From Platanthera guangdongensis (taxonomy: Eukaryota; Streptophyta; Magnoliopsida; Asparagales; Orchidaceae), in NCBI GenBank assembly GCA_039583875.1, contig CM077155.1, positions 11,139,046-11,203,045 of the forward strand: a stretch of DNA of 64,000 nt, in the 5' to 3' direction. Of this stretch, positions 18,701 to 30,324 are shown one piece after another. Each line of letters begins with the position of its first letter. Position 1 is the stretch's first letter. A program made the position numbers and the translations under genes. The notes beneath the pieces are model-generated. The model had not been told where the DNA came from. It was given only the letters and a program-made list of their open reading frames with translations, and ran no database searches.

Positions 18701-20170
18701 CCAATACTTGAATTCTCCGCATCCAAAGTTTATCACCGTGGTCAATGACAGCACCGCTCTTATCTCCAGCACTGCTGATATACCTCTCAATCCCTCTATT
18801 TCTCTTTGATCGGCTCTCTACGTCTCGGGCTCTCCGTTTAATATATTTTTTGTTAGTCGTCTCACTACCGATTTGGATTGCTCTATCACATTCACCTCTT
18901 CTTTGTGTCTAATGCAGGATCGACGGACGCGGGGTATCATTGGTAAAGAACAACCGCACAACGGGCTCTACCTTCTTGATGTCTCTCCTACGGTTCTCTC
19001 TTCTGTCTCCTCTGATGACTGGCATTGGCGTCTTGGGCATGCTCATCTTTCAATTATCAAGAAGGCTCTTCCTGATATTCATTTTCCTGCATTTACCTAT
19101 GATTCTTGTATTTTGGAGAAACTACATCGTTCCTCTTTTCCTCCTCATTGTACCCAGAGATCTGCTCATTTTATGTTAGTGCATTCTGATGTTTGGGGCT
19201 CATACAAGATAATAAGTCTGTATGGTTATCGTTATTTTATCACTTTTATTGATGATTATTCTTAAATGACATGGTGGTACTTATTTTGTGATCGCTCTGA
19301 GCTTCCTCGTGTGTTCCAGGCTTTCGTTCTTGATACTCGTACACAAAACACTCGGGACAGATAATGCTCGAGAATACGCTAGTCATAAGTTTGATAATCT
19401 CTGCTCTAATTTTGGGATTATTCATCAGACTTCGTGTGCATATACTGCTCAACAAAACGGTGTGGCTGAGCGCAAAAATAGACATCTACTTCATGTTACT
19501 TGCACCCTCATGATTCAAATGCACGGTCTCAAGGCTTATTAACACTTTGCGGTTTTGATGGCACGTTATCTCATTAACCGTCTTCCATCCACTGTCCTCA
19601 ACAACGCCACCTCGTTTAGCCTCCTCTTCCCTTCCGCACCTCCATTCCCTCCTTACACCTCAAATATTTGATTGTACATGCTATGTTCATTTACTAGATC
19701 CCTCCACCGACAAGTTCGATCCTCGGGCAGCCATTGGTTATTCTTGTACTCAAAAGGGTAATGTTTGCTACTCTTACTACCTGCAAGGTAGCTGTCTCGG
19801 CCGATGTTACTTTTCTGGAAGATCAACTGTTTTTCTCCACTCCAACGTCACCTCTTCCACCACCATCATTACCAAGACATGTCATCCCAATTACGTCTCT
19901 TCCACCACCACCACCACCACTTCTCCCCAACCCAGCTCTGGTTCTCCACAAATCCCCTCTTTTTCGTGTCTATACTCGTCGACCTCCCAGCTCCGCCGCC
20001 CCGCTGCAGTCGACTTCAACCCCTGTCACTTTGCGACCTGTCTCCACAGTCCATCCCATGGCGAATTATGTGTCCTTACAATGTCTGTCCCTGGCGCTTC
20101 AGACCTTTGTCACTACATTATCCTTTATTTTTATCCCTAATTTTGTACATTATCCTCCCATGATGACGGC
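18701..20170 (+). pseudogene. int: Integrase pseudogene of element B
   Basis: WHWRLGHAHL (zinc-binding), VHSDVWGSY (first catalytic Asp), TDNAREYAS (second Asp) and [12 protein letters not shown] (catalytic Glu block) are all visible, but spread over three frames with stops near 19265 and 19540. The region 19800-20060 is Pro-rich linker. Confidence 0.83.
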
Positions 20171-21270
20171 CTTTTAGGCTAATCAAACATGAGATCTAGT
20201 TTCTCTTCCTCCAGAACAGACTCTTGTTGGCTATAAATGGGTCTTTGTCATCAAGCATGCTCCTGATGGAACAATTGGCTGTCTTAAAGCCCGACTGGTG
20301 GCTCACATTTTTGCTCAACAACAGGGCCTCGATTATGAGGAAACATTCTCTCAACACGATTTGTGTCCTCTCTGTGGTTGTGCATCGTCAATGGCTCTTA
20401 CATCAACTGGATATCAAGAATGCTTTTCTAAATGACAATCTCCAATAAACTGTCTATATGCAACAGCCTCCAGAGTTTGAGATCATGGGGGAGTCCCGAG
20501 TTTGTCACCTCAAGAAGTCGATTTATGGTCTCAAACAATCTCCTCGAACATGGTTCGATAAGTTTAGTAGGGCTGTTCGGGAAGTTGGATTTACTCAGAG
20601 CTCGACAGATTTCTCTTTGTTCACTCAACAGAAAACAAGAACGGCTCTTCTTTTGGTGTATGTCGATGACATTCTAATCACAGAAGATGATTCAAAGGGA
20701 ATACAAGTGGTCAAACAGCACTTTAGTTTTGTTTTTCAAACAAAAGATCTGGGGAACCTTCAATACTTCCTTGGTCTTGATATCGGAAAGACGTCCTGAT
20801 GGCCTTGTCCTATCTCAACGGAAGTACTGTCTCGACCTTCTTCGGGATGCTGGCTACTTTGGATGCAAGCCGGTTAATACTCCTATGGATGTCAATCAAA
20901 AGCTGTGTGCACATGCTTCTGACGCAGATCTTCTTCCAAATCCAGAATACTATCAACGTCTAGTTGAAAAACTGATTTATATAAAGTCACAAGACCGGAC
21001 ATATCATTTGTTGTTGGGGTTATCAGCCGGTTTATGCATTATCCTCGAATGTCACATCTACAGGCTGTCGAACATATTCTGAGATACCTGAAAACAGCTT
21101 CTGGTCAAGGGCTGATATACAAAACTTCTTCCTCGTCTACTCCAACATTGGTTATGTATTTAGATGTTGATTATGCTGGTTCCCTGGATGATCGGCGTTC
21201 CACCAGTGGATTTTGTACTTACTTCAGAGGTCACCTTGTTACCTGGCGCAGTAAAAATTAGTCTGTGGTT
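20171..21270 (+). pseudogene. rt: Reverse transcriptase pseudogene of element B
   Basis: YKWVFVIKHAPDG, QLDIKNAFLNDNLQ, YGLKQSPRTWFDKF and LLLVYVDDILIT (intact YVDD) are present. A deletion lies near 20350 and stops or shifts occur at 20446, 20797 and ~20990. Confidence 0.85.
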
Positions 21271-21640
21271 GCTCGATCTTCGGCCGAAGTTGTGTACCGT
21301 TCGATGGCGTCTGTTGTATTTGAGCTCGCATGACTTGAGAGTCTCCTAGTTGATATGGGAGTAAACTTTTTCTTGCCAACTATCTTACTCTGTGACAGTC
21401 AAGCTATTATACACATAGCTAAGAATTTTGTCTTCCATGAAAGAATGAAACACATTGAAGTTAACTGTCACTTCATTCGGGAAAAGTTCAAATGAAGAAA
21501 CTGGAATTGAAACATGCTCTGGCTACTGACCAAGTTGTTGATCTTCTCACTAAGGCGCTATCATGTGCTCTATTTTATCAGTTCTTATCCAAATTGAGTG
21601 TCTGCGACTTGTCCACACCAGCTTGCAGGGGAGTGTTAGA
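21271..21640 (+). pseudogene. rnh: RNase H pseudogene of element B
   Basis: Broken frames encode [34 protein letters not shown] and 'QVVDLLTKAL', ending beside the polypurine tract GCAGGGGAG at 21625-21633. Confidence 0.8.
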
Positions 21641-21836
21641 AAAAGAACATGTAAAGGCCCATATGATGGCCCATCATATGCTTTTTTCCTCTTTATGTAA
21701 TAGTCACACATCTTGAAAAAGGGACTCTTCTATCTCTTCCCTTCTTATATATATGTACTCATACTTGTATTTACTGACACAAGAAAAATATACAAAGTTT
21801 TATATTTTTTCTCAATTGTTTGTGCACTTTTCTGCA
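21634..21836 (+). repeat. 3' LTR of element B (203 bp)
   Basis: TGTTAGAAAAAGAAC...CTTTTCTGCA, followed by TSD AAAAT and the remainder of the LINE's TSD. Confidence 0.9.
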
Positions 21837-21848
21837 AAAATAAAGATA

Positions 21849-22321
21849 TCCTCATAAATCTTGTATAGAAGAAAAAAACCATGGAATCGCAGCCTCAAAC
21901 TTCTTAACTTCTTCCTCTCGGAATTGGTCTATCATCTTCTCCAATCTCCACCAGCCACTAGTTCACTATTGTGAACCATTGCTCTCCATAGGTCTTAGTT
22001 GCTTTGTTGTTGCCGCCTCACCAATAACCTCATCTTCAGCCAACCCCATTGGTCAACTCACATAAACTCCTCCAAGATCTTCTCCATCTACTGGGTCCAT
22101 CGTGAGCGGCTCTCCCGTTACTGGCGGCATACAAAGGTTGGATCTCATCTTCACAATTTTTCAACCACAAGCTACCAACCTCTATCTCACCGGTCTCTAT
22201 CTCATTGGCTAGGAAACACCTATACGGGTACGAGTACCGAGATATGTATCCAATACGGCGGTACAATAATGTTTTAAAAACAATATGTGGGTACAGCGGG
22301 ATATGTTGTATTAAAATATAT
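21849..22321. other. Flank between B and C, nothing recognised
   Basis: No gene or repeat was identified. Confidence 0.4.
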
Positions 22322-22504
22322 TGTAGAAAGAGCTCGAAAACTTATGTATATTTCTTATGTATGTAAATACAAGGAGAGAACACAAATATATAGGAGGAAG
22401 AAGGAGAGAATCAATCCTATACATGATGTGGGACTAAAGAGGAGAGAAGAGAAAGAAGGGAAAATGGGCTCAATAATGGGCTCTTTACATGGGCTTTTAT
22501 AACA
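22322..22504 (-). repeat. Copia-type 3' LTR of composite C (183 bp)
   Basis: The minus strand starts TGTTATAAAAGCCC, right after GCGGGGGAG (22505-22513), and ends CTTTCTACA, like the LTRs of A and B. Confidence 0.85.
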
Positions 22505-23051
22505 CTCCCCCGCAAGCTGGAGCGTATAAATCGTATGCGCCAAGCTTGGACAAGCACTGATAGAAGAGGGGCCTGGAAATAGCCTTTGTGAGGACATCCG
22601 CAACTTGTTCAAACCCAGGAACAAGCTTTAGATCGAGCTTCTTCATTTGAATTTTCTCCCGGATGAAGTGACAGTCGACTTCGATGTGCTTCGTTCTTTC
22701 GTGGAAGACCGAGTTCTTGGCGATACGTATAGCAGCTTGACTGTCACAGAGGAGAATAGCCGGTGAAGATAGTTTTACACCCAGATCAGTGAGAAGGCTC
22801 TCAAGCCATGTCAGTTTAGACACTACAGATGTCATTGCCCGGTATTCTGTCTCAGTTGATGATCGAGCAACGACCGCTTGTTTCTTGCTTCGCCATGTAA
22901 CCAAATGTCCTCCAAAGTAGGTGCAAAAGCCACTGGTAGATCACAGGTCATCAAGGGAACAACAAGCATAATCAGCATCTGAGTATGCCACCAATGTTGG
23001 AGCTGAAGAAGAGGTTATGTAAACAAGTCCTTGACCAAGAGCTGTTTTAAG
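22505..23051 (-). pseudogene. rnh: RNase H region of composite C
   Basis: Open for 135 codons (22904-22497) with [34 protein letters not shown] and 'VADVLTKAI'. Upstream a stop in the 'SLDDL-STSGF' block (near 22945) and one at 23052 separate it from RT. Confidence 0.87.
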
Positions 23052-24098
23052 TTATCTGAGAATGCGTTCAACAGCCTGAAGATGAGATCTTCGAGGAGAG
23101 CGCATGTATCGACTGACAATACCAACAGCGAAAGAAATATCTGGTCTGGTAACCGTGAGATAAATCAATTTTCCAGCGAGGCGACGACAATATTCAGGAT
23201 TCTGAAGTAGGAGATCTGAGTCAGATGTCTGGGCGCACAAGTTGTGGTTTACATTCATAGGGGTGTCATACGGCTTACAGCCTGAATAACCTGCATCACG
23301 AAGGAGGTCGAGACAATACTTCCGTTGAGAGAGGACAAGCCCATCCGGCCGTCCGACAACCTCGAGACCCCAGAAGTATCGTAGGGGCCCCAGATCCTTT
23401 GTCTGAAAGACAGAACTTAGATGTAGTTTGACTGTCTGTATCCCTTGTGAGTCACCTCCTGTAATGATGATATCGTCAACGTATACAAACAGAAGGAACG
23501 TTCTTGTTGTTCGGTGACGAGTAAACAGCGAGAAGTGGGCCGAACTTCGAGTAAAACCAATATCACGAAGGGCCTTAATGAATTTGTCAAACCATGCCCG
23601 TGGGGATTGTTTGAGACCATACAGAGCCTTCAGAAGACGGCAGACCTGAGACTCCACCGTGGTCTCAAATCCGGGTGGTTGCTGCATATACACTGTCTCC
23701 TGGAGATCCCCATTTAAGAAAGCATTCTTGATATCTAGTTGAAAGAGGGGACACTGTCGATGGACAGCGACAGAGATGAGGATGCGAACTGTATTGAGCT
23801 TGGCCAATGGAGAGAAAGTTTTCTCATAGTCGAGCCCTTGTTGCGGGGTGAAACCACGAGCCACGAGACGAGCCTTCACACGGTCAATGGTCCCATCAGC
23901 AGCATGTTTGATGACAAAGACCCACTTACACCCAACTGGTGTCTGGCCCGGTGGAAGGGGTACTACAATCCATGTCTGGTTAGCCCAGAGAGCAGACATC
24001 TCTTCCTCCATGGCTGCCCGCCAGCCCGGATGTTGAAGCGCCTCCTGCACAGAGTTAGGGACAGAGACAGAAGAAAGATAAGTAGCAAATGTGTGCAT
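23052..24098 (-). pseudogene. rt: Reverse transcriptase segment of composite C, 348 open codons
   Basis: This is the best-preserved copia RT here: GCKWVFVIKHAADGT, LVARGFTPQQGLDYEKTFSP, QLDIKNAFLNGDLQETVYMQ, YGLKQSPRAWFDKF, VYVDDIIITGGD (catalytic YVDD), PEYCRRLAGKLIYLTVTRPD and SHLQAVERILR, all in one frame. It is cut off by a stop at 23052-23054, before RNase H. Integrase upstream is in another frame, so no complete polyprotein is encoded. Confidence 0.9.
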
Positions 24099-25138
24099 GA
24101 GGGGAGAGAGGCGATGAAGCCGTAGTTGGCAATAGGATGAGCAGTGGAGGGTTGTACCTGATCAGCAGGACGCGGAGTATCCGTGGTGGAGGCCGACTGC
24201 AGAGGGGCAACGGAACCGGGAGGGCGACGAGTGTAGACACGGATAACGGGTGGTTTGGAGGGAGCAGGAGCCGGTGCAGGTGGAACCGGAATCGGTGGTA
24301 TAGTAATGGGGATAACCGGACGTGGGATGGATGGCGGGAGAGGAGCTGGTGGTAGATGAGCGGGTAAAGGAGCAGGAAAAAACGGTTGATCTTCCCAGAA
24401 GGTAACGTCAGCAGAGACTGAGATCTTTCGAGTAGCTGGAGAATAACAGACATAGCCCTTCTGGGTGCGCGAATAGCCGACAAAGATGTGTTTAGATGCC
24501 CGGGGATCCAACTTATCCGAGTACGGCCCCAAACGGTGGACATAGCAGGTGCTGTCAAAGACACGAGGCGGGAGAGGAAAAGCCGGGGTGGAGGGAAAGA
24601 GTAGGTTGAACGGAGTAGCATAGTGGAGGACGGAGGAAGGGAGACGGTTAATGAGAAAGCAGGCAGTGGAGACCGCGAAGTTCCAGTAGGACTTGGGAAC
24701 ATGCATTTGAAGCATGGGGGAGTGGGCTACATCGAGTAAGTGGCGGTTCTTCCTTTCGGCAACACCGTTTTGCTGGGGTGTGTGGGCACAAGATGTTTGA
24801 TGAATAATCTCGAATTCAGAGCATAAAGCGGTAAATTCGTGGCCGGTGTATACACAAGCATAATCGGTGCGCAATATTTTGAGGGTGGTGTGAAATTGTG
24901 TGCGGTTCTCAAGGACAAAAGCCCGAAAAACACAGGGAAGCTCGGAGCGTTCACGGAGTAAGTATAGTCACATAGTGCGAGAGTAATCATCAATAAATGT
25001 GAGAAAGTAACGAAAACCAGGAATACTTGTAATCTTAAAAGGGTCACATACATCAGAATGAACTAAATCAAATGGAGCAGCGCTCCGAGTACAATGCGCA
25101 GGAAAAGAAGAACGCGACTGCTTGCCGAAGATACATGA
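23963..25138 (-). pseudogene. int: Integrase region of composite C
   Basis: [19 protein letters not shown] (catalytic Glu block), SYWNFAVSTACFLINRLPS, FVGYSRTQKGYVCYSP and SADVTFWEDQPFF appear in one 303-codon frame, followed by a Pro-rich linker. A frameshift near 24080 leads into RT. The N-terminal catalytic core upstream of 24874 is in other frames. Confidence 0.85.
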
Positions 25139-25675
25139 TTAACACTGAAATGGATGAAGAGAGAGATCAGGAAGAGCCCGCTGGAGAACCGGCAGAGGGG
25201 CATGCCCAAGACGTTGATGCCACTCAGCGGAAGAGACAGAAGAGAGAATGGTGGGAGAGTCGTCGAGAAGGTAGAGCCCGTTCCGCAGTGTGCCTTTACC
25301 AATGGTAGTCTGAGTCCGTCGATCCTGTATAACAAAAGAAGAAGATGTGAATACGACAGAACAATCAAGATCACTGGTAAGACGTCCAACAGAGAGTAAA
25401 TTGAACAGTGAGCTCGGAACATGAAGAGTCGAGCGAAGGGAGATCGACGGGTTGAGAGAAAGATCCGCCGAGCTGGAGACGGGAACCGTCGCCCCATTGG
25501 CCACAGTGATAGACTTCGGACAAGGAAAATCCGAGTATTGGGCAGGCCGTCGCGAAGTAATATGATGAGTGACACCTGAGTCCACGATCCAACCCGTGTT
25601 GGTGGATAAACAAGCAGTACCTGTGTTGGAGACGGAGGCAATGGAGGCAGAGTCCACGATCCAACCCGTCCTCAA
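25139..25675 (-). pseudogene. Copia protease and N-terminal integrase of composite C
   Basis: The protease motif GWIVDSGVTHHIT is preceded by a second, partial GWIVDSA 24 codons upstream, from a 72-bp-spaced repeat (20 bp at 25578-25597 and 25650-25669). Then come FNLLSVGRLTSDLDC and WHQRLGHAPLPVL (integrase zinc finger). Confidence 0.85.
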
Positions 25676-26968
25676 GTTGGATCGAAGGGTATTGCAGTGG
25701 CTTCTCCTCCTGTCGCATCATCATTGGGAGGGTCATCTACTTCCAGCCAAAATAAGCATTTGCATCGATGTCCTGACGTGAAGTGGTCATCACAATTGTA
25801 GCGCAAGACTTTCTCGCGACGCGCGGCCATCTCAATGTTGGACAAACGACGGTAAACAGTAGGCCGCGGGGTTTTATCCCGGAATGGTGCCTTGTCTGAC
25901 AAGCTGGCTAAAGAGTAAGTGCCCTGAAGGTCCCGACGTTCCAAAGGCGGACGATACAATATCAATCGCCGTTCACAAGCCCTGGCGAGGCTCATAGCGG
26001 TGTTGAGGACGCGTGGCAGAAGGAACTCCACATACCAACGTAATTGCTCGTGGAGGCCGATAGTGAAGAGAGGAAACTGTTGTTCCGGTAAGACGGACGT
26101 CACCCGAGACAGTAGAATCTGGAATTGTTTTAGATAGGTGTCGATGGAGACGTCCTGTTTGAGGTTCACAAGATCGACGAGTGGGTTTCCCTGTAGAGCA
26201 AGGCCAAACCTCAGGGTGCAGACCGTACTGAAATCTGTCGAGGAAATGTTGTGGTGTTCCCGCAGAAGTTGAGGGAACCACAATTGTGTTGGGCCGAGTA
26301 AGTGGAAGGAGGCTCTGTCGATGCATTCTTCATCTGGTGTGCACTGGTTGACAAAGAAAATATTGCAATGCGTAAGCCACGAAAGAGGATCTATGCAGCC
26401 CTCGTAGATGGGATAATCCATCCGGACAGTCCGTGCATAGGCGGAGTAGTCCACTCTTGGAGGAGAGGTGGAGTCCACGCAGCTTGTGGAAGGGTGATCG
26501 GCAGTGTTCAAGGGAGGGGAAGGGGGGCATCTGCTGCAGGGCATCCAAGTGTACGTTGAGGGCGTCCATTTTGACATTCTGAGTCGCGAACACGGTTTGG
26601 AAGAGGGACATGAGGTCGGCGAGAGATGGGGGAGCATCCGCCATCTGAGATAGGGTCGGATAGTCGGTTGGTGGTGGAAGGAGGTCGGAGGCGGTACTGG
26701 ACCTTGGAGTTGCTGCGGCGGTGCTGGGAGACAAGCCGACGTTGCGATGCGGCGGGGTGGTAGTTGCGGGGGTTGGAGAAGAGGCGGTGCGGTGTGGCGG
26801 AGTAGTAGTCGGGGGTTTGGAAGGAAGTACCGGCTCGCCCAAGTTGATGGCGGAGGAATCGGCGAAGTCAGGATGTCGATCAAGCGGTTTTGGGCAGGCG
26901 GAAGTCGCGCCGGAGGGGTTTGGCTCTGGTACCAAACTGTTATGGGCCTTCCCCCTTGACCTTGTCAC
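25672..26968 (-). pseudogene. gag: Ty3/gypsy-type gag of composite C
   Basis: The C-terminal 403-codon frame (26883-25672) has a classic gypsy Gag: LTHCNIFFVNQ, LGPTQLWFPQLL, FGLALQGNPLVDLVNLKQ, YLKQFQILLSRV, FTIGLHEQLRW, AMSLARACERR and a zinc-knuckle-like YNCDDHFTSGHRCKCLFWLE. The N-terminus (MTRSRGKAHN, 26968) lies in another frame, with the shift near 26340. It ends ATAIPFDPT beside the copia protease, where a gypsy protease should follow. Confidence 0.85.
26922..26934 (-). other. Primer binding site of composite C
   Basis: The minus strand reads TGGTACCAGAGCC, one change from the iMet site TGGTATCAGAGCC. It lies three bases inside the LTR end at 26938. Confidence 0.75.
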
Positions 26969-27294
26969 CGGTGGCGGAGCTATGGCAGCGAGGCGGATGC
27001 GTGCAACTTGCAGCAGCGTTGATCGGGAAGAAGAAAGGGGCGGGATTTTTGCGGCTAGGGTTAACTCACGGTTTCTTCCGTGAGGGGGAGGACCAGGGAG
27101 TAGAGAGAGATAGGAAGGAGAGGATTAAGAGAGAGAAAGAGATTGTACTGCTAAATTCTTGCTTACCAATAATGTCTAACCACACACATAAATAGGTTCA
27201 AAACATGTCCCCCATTTGGGCTTACGACAATGGGTAAATTACGATAAAAATAAACACAAATTAAAGATAACCGGCGTCGTCACGCCACATAACA
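26938..27294 (-). repeat. Gypsy-type 5' LTR of composite C (357 bp)
   Basis: Perfect terminal inverted TGTTATG/CATAACA on the two ends. There is a CCTATTTATG TATA-like motif near 27194 and a pyrimidine-rich R-U5. No second copy was found in the window. Confidence 0.75.
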
Positions 27295-27463
27295 ACCTCA
27301 CCCTCAGAAAACTAAACATCAGTTGTTGAAACTCATACTAAAGGACTAAATCTCGTTGCTTCAAATTTAACTTCCACGTCACAACCAACAACGGTACTGC
27401 TTCTAAGAGCTAAAGGTCACAACCAACAACCATACTTTGTATCTCCTTGAACTTGCAAAGGAG

Positions 27464-27670
27464 TGTTAACACATTTAATATATTCAATGTTAGTACTGTT
27501 AGTTTATTTGGCTTATTTTGTCATTTAGAAAAGACTTAGTTTTCTTCTCGCGTATTGCCTTAGTCGTTCATCTCTTATTTGCTTTGATTGTACCTCTAGA
27601 CTCTAGTATATACAAAGCATTTCTTTATTGAAAAATGCATTTCTTTAATTCATTCTCTGTTTCTCCATCA
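27464..27670 (+). repeat. Copia-type LTR remnant with polypurine tract
   Basis: GCAAAGGAG precedes TGTTAACACATTTAAT. The text matches the fragment at 10031-10205. Only the 3' end of an element survives (27420-27463). The right limit is approximate. Confidence 0.55.
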
Positions 27671-28017
27671 AAGTTGTCAGTGTTTACTACTACAAAGGTT
27701 AGAGGAAATTGTGTTGAGCTCCTGATATATTTTTGGTTGAGGGGTGAATAAATGGTGATTTTTGAGTGTTACTTCTACTTAAAACATTGTTTTAAATAAA
27801 AAATATTTTTTTAAATAAAATGTCCTATTGGGACCAAAAGAATTACAGGTTCTACATAAAGAATCTACAACATATTAAGATGTAAGTACATAAGAACCTC
27901 CGAAAACCATCTACCACCAAAATCCACTGCTTTATATAAGGGCAAACTCAAACTGATACTGAAAAACGAATGAGAAAAGGTGAGACAGATGCTAGGTTTG
28001 CAGTCAGTCAAAGAGGT
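27671..28017. other. Unassigned stretch
   Basis: AT-rich; no gene or repeat recognised. Confidence 0.4.
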
Positions 28018-28097
28018 GGGCATCATTCAAACATATAACTAATAGGAATGCGTAGATGGGCATCATTCAAACCTATAACTAATTGGAATACGAAGTA
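28018..28097. repeat. Two 40-bp tandem repeats
   Basis: GGGCATCATTCAAACATATA and its near-copy GGGCATCATTCAAACCTATA start at 28018 and 28058. Confidence 0.8.
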
Positions 28098-28120
28098 GAA
28101 TAATTTTTTATTACTTCAAT

Positions 28121-28267
28121 AACAACAACACTTGAACCTTTATCCCACCATAGTGGGGTCGGCTATATGGATCCTATGTCTCAATTGCGCCCTATCCTTA
28201 GTCATAATCTTACTAATGCATAATTATATCATGTATTCCCTTATAGATTCATTCCAATTCATTTTTG
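28121..28267 (-). mobile_element. RTE-type LINE 3' fragment
   Basis: It begins AACAACAACACTTGAACC and contains the shared GTGGGGTCGGCTATATGGAT block. No clear TSD was found. Confidence 0.7.
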
Positions 28268-28307
28268 GTCACATATTTGTAGGATGGAGTGAAATATCAA
28301 CTACAAA

Positions 28308-30185
28308 CCAAGATGTGGGACTAATTTATACATAAGAAAAGACTAAAGAGGGCTTTTATATGGGCTTAATTCTTATGCGCTCCCTTGCAAGCTGGAGCAT
28401 ACAGATTGTAGGCACCAAGCTAGGAAATGAATTGTCGGTATATTAGACGTGGTAATGCCTGGGTGAGGACATCAAAAATTTGTTCGGCAGCGGGTACACG
28501 TCGCAAAACAGGTTTGTGAAGCTGAACCTTTTCCCGGATGAAATGACAATCCACTTCGATATGCTTAGTGTGTTCATGAAAACGGGATTCTCTAACAATA
28601 TGGAAGGCAGCTTGACTATCGCAGCAGAGAACGATCGAAAAGGGGGACTTTACACAAAGATGCGTAAGAAGACTTTAACCAAGTAAGGCACTATTGAACA
28701 ATATCAAACTCCACTGAAGAGCGTGCCACCAATGTCTACTTTTGCTTCGCCAAGTGATCAGGCATCCTCCAAAACATGTGCAGTAGCCACATGTAGACCA
28801 ACGATCATCAACAGAGCCAACATAGTCTGCATCAGAATAGACAATTAACGATAATGAAGAGGAAGACTTATACACAAACCCATATCATTAGTATATCAGT
28901 TGGCTACATTCTAAGTAGTATGCATCGTGAAGAAGGTCTAGACAGTACTTCTGTTGAGACAAGAAGAGTCCATCGAGTCAACGAGCTACCTCAATACCCA
29001 AGAAATGTCGGAGGCGGGCCAAATTTTTGGTCTAAACATATGAGGCCAAGTGTTTCTTAATCATAGATATACCGTTCAAATCATCGCCCGTGATGAGAAT
29101 ACCAACATATACTTGGAGGATCACCACGCCTGTTGAGCTGCGACGAGTAAATAAGGCAAAGGCTACCGAGCACCGAATGAAGCCAAAATCTTGAACAACC
29201 TGACTAAACTTATCAAACCAAGTCTGAGGAGACTGCTTGAGGTCATAGAAATTTCTTGAGGTGCCAGACAAGAGACTCCCCCGTGGTTTCATAGTTGGAT
29301 GGTTGTTGCATGTGGACAATCTCTGTTAGGTAGCCATTAAGGAATAAATTTTTGATATCAAGTTGATGCAATTGTCAGTGACGATGGATGACCAAGGAAA
29401 TCAAGACCCGTAAGGTACTTAACTTAGCGACTAATGAGAATGTCTATTCATAGTCGAGGTGATATTGTTGAGTGAAACCGTGAGCCACAAGATGAGCTTT
29501 GAGGCGCTCAACTGTCCCATCAAAATTATGTTTCGTAGTAAAGACCCATTTACATCCCACATAAGATTGGTCGGGAGGAAAGGGGACAAGGTATCAGGTT
29601 TTATTGGCCCATAGAGCAACCATTTCCTAATTCATCGTGGTCTGCCACACCGAATGTTAAAGAGCTTTTTGCACAGAAGAGGGTGGGGGTCTGGGGCAGT
29701 GAAAATAGAAGACAAGAAAGGACTACACCTGTAAAGTTATGGTGATAAGCGGTGAAGCGAGACAAAATAAGAGAGGGTGAACGATAGAAAGGACTGCATC
29801 TTGGGGGGATTGTAGTCAGACCAGCTGCCCATGGAGCATTATCAGTAGGGGACAACTATTTTAGGACATCAAACCGAGAACGACGACAAGTGTACACACA
29901 GAGAGGATGAGGTGGAGGTGTTGGCATCATGGGAGATGGAGTTGGGAGCAGAGGAATTGTGTTGTTGTCGATAAGGACGTTTGGATGCGGGATAGTAGGT
30001 GAGAAGTCATTACGAGGAATAGAAAGGTTGATCCTCGAGGAAAGTAACATCAGCGTATGTGACTGTTTTTCGATCAATGGGGGAATAACATACGTCGCCC
30101 TTTTGTGTTTGAGAGTAGCCAACACACGTATTTGGTAGTGCGTGGCGCCAATTTTTCCAATCCATGGACAAAGTAAACACTCGTG
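28308..30185 (-). mobile_element. Ty1/copia element D, decayed 3' half
   Basis: Minus-strand remnants from right to left: integrase C-terminal part (GYSQTQKGDVCYSP, ADVTFLEDQPF near 30050), RT (YVGILITGDD in place of YVDDILITGDD near 29095; LKQSPQTWFDKF), RNase H (YSDADYVGSVDDRWSTCGYC near 28830), then a polypurine-like CTTGCAAGGGAG (complement of 28380-28391) and the start of an LTR (28378-28308) similar to that of C. Stops and shifts occur throughout, and the catalytic Asp pair is lost. The 5' half is missing. Confidence 0.8.
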
Positions 30186-30195
30186 AAGATACGAG

Positions 30196-30324
30196 TGTCA
30201 ATAAGAAGAGGGATGATGATGCAGGACAGGCGTCACACCTGCCCACCACCCTGGAGTCCCAACAGGGAGCCCACCCTGGAATCCACCTGGGAGGCTTTAT
30301 CAAGACTGGAACCCATCCAAGGCC
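30196..30324 (-). mobile_element. SINE-like copy S0, inverted and truncated
   Basis: The complement matches the 3' half of S1/S2: CTTGATAAAGCCTCCCAGG, GGATTCCAGGGTGGG and GTCCTGCATCATCATC. Confidence 0.6.

Larger units (their letters stand above)
16228..21836 (+). mobile_element. Ty1/copia LTR retrotransposon B, complete but heavily decayed (5609 bp)
   Basis: TSD AAAAT at 16223-16227 and 21837-21841. The LTRs share TTAGAAAAAGAACATGTAAA near the start and CTTTTCTRCA at the end. Same domain order and lineage as A. It inserted into the right-hand TSD copy of a LINE fragment. Confidence 0.92.
22322..27294 (-). mobile_element. Composite element C: gypsy 5' half joined to copia 3' half
   Basis: Reading the minus strand: a 357-bp LTR with 7-bp inverted ends (TGTTATG/CATAACA), a PBS, a Ty3/gypsy-type Gag, then with no break a copia protease, integrase, RT and RNase H, a polypurine tract, and a 183-bp LTR of the A/B copia type. 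The two LTRs are unrelated and the flanks (TATAT, 22317-22321; ACCTC, 27295-27299) do not match. So it is a recombinant or nested-deleted structure, not one ordinary insertion. Confidence 0.8.
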
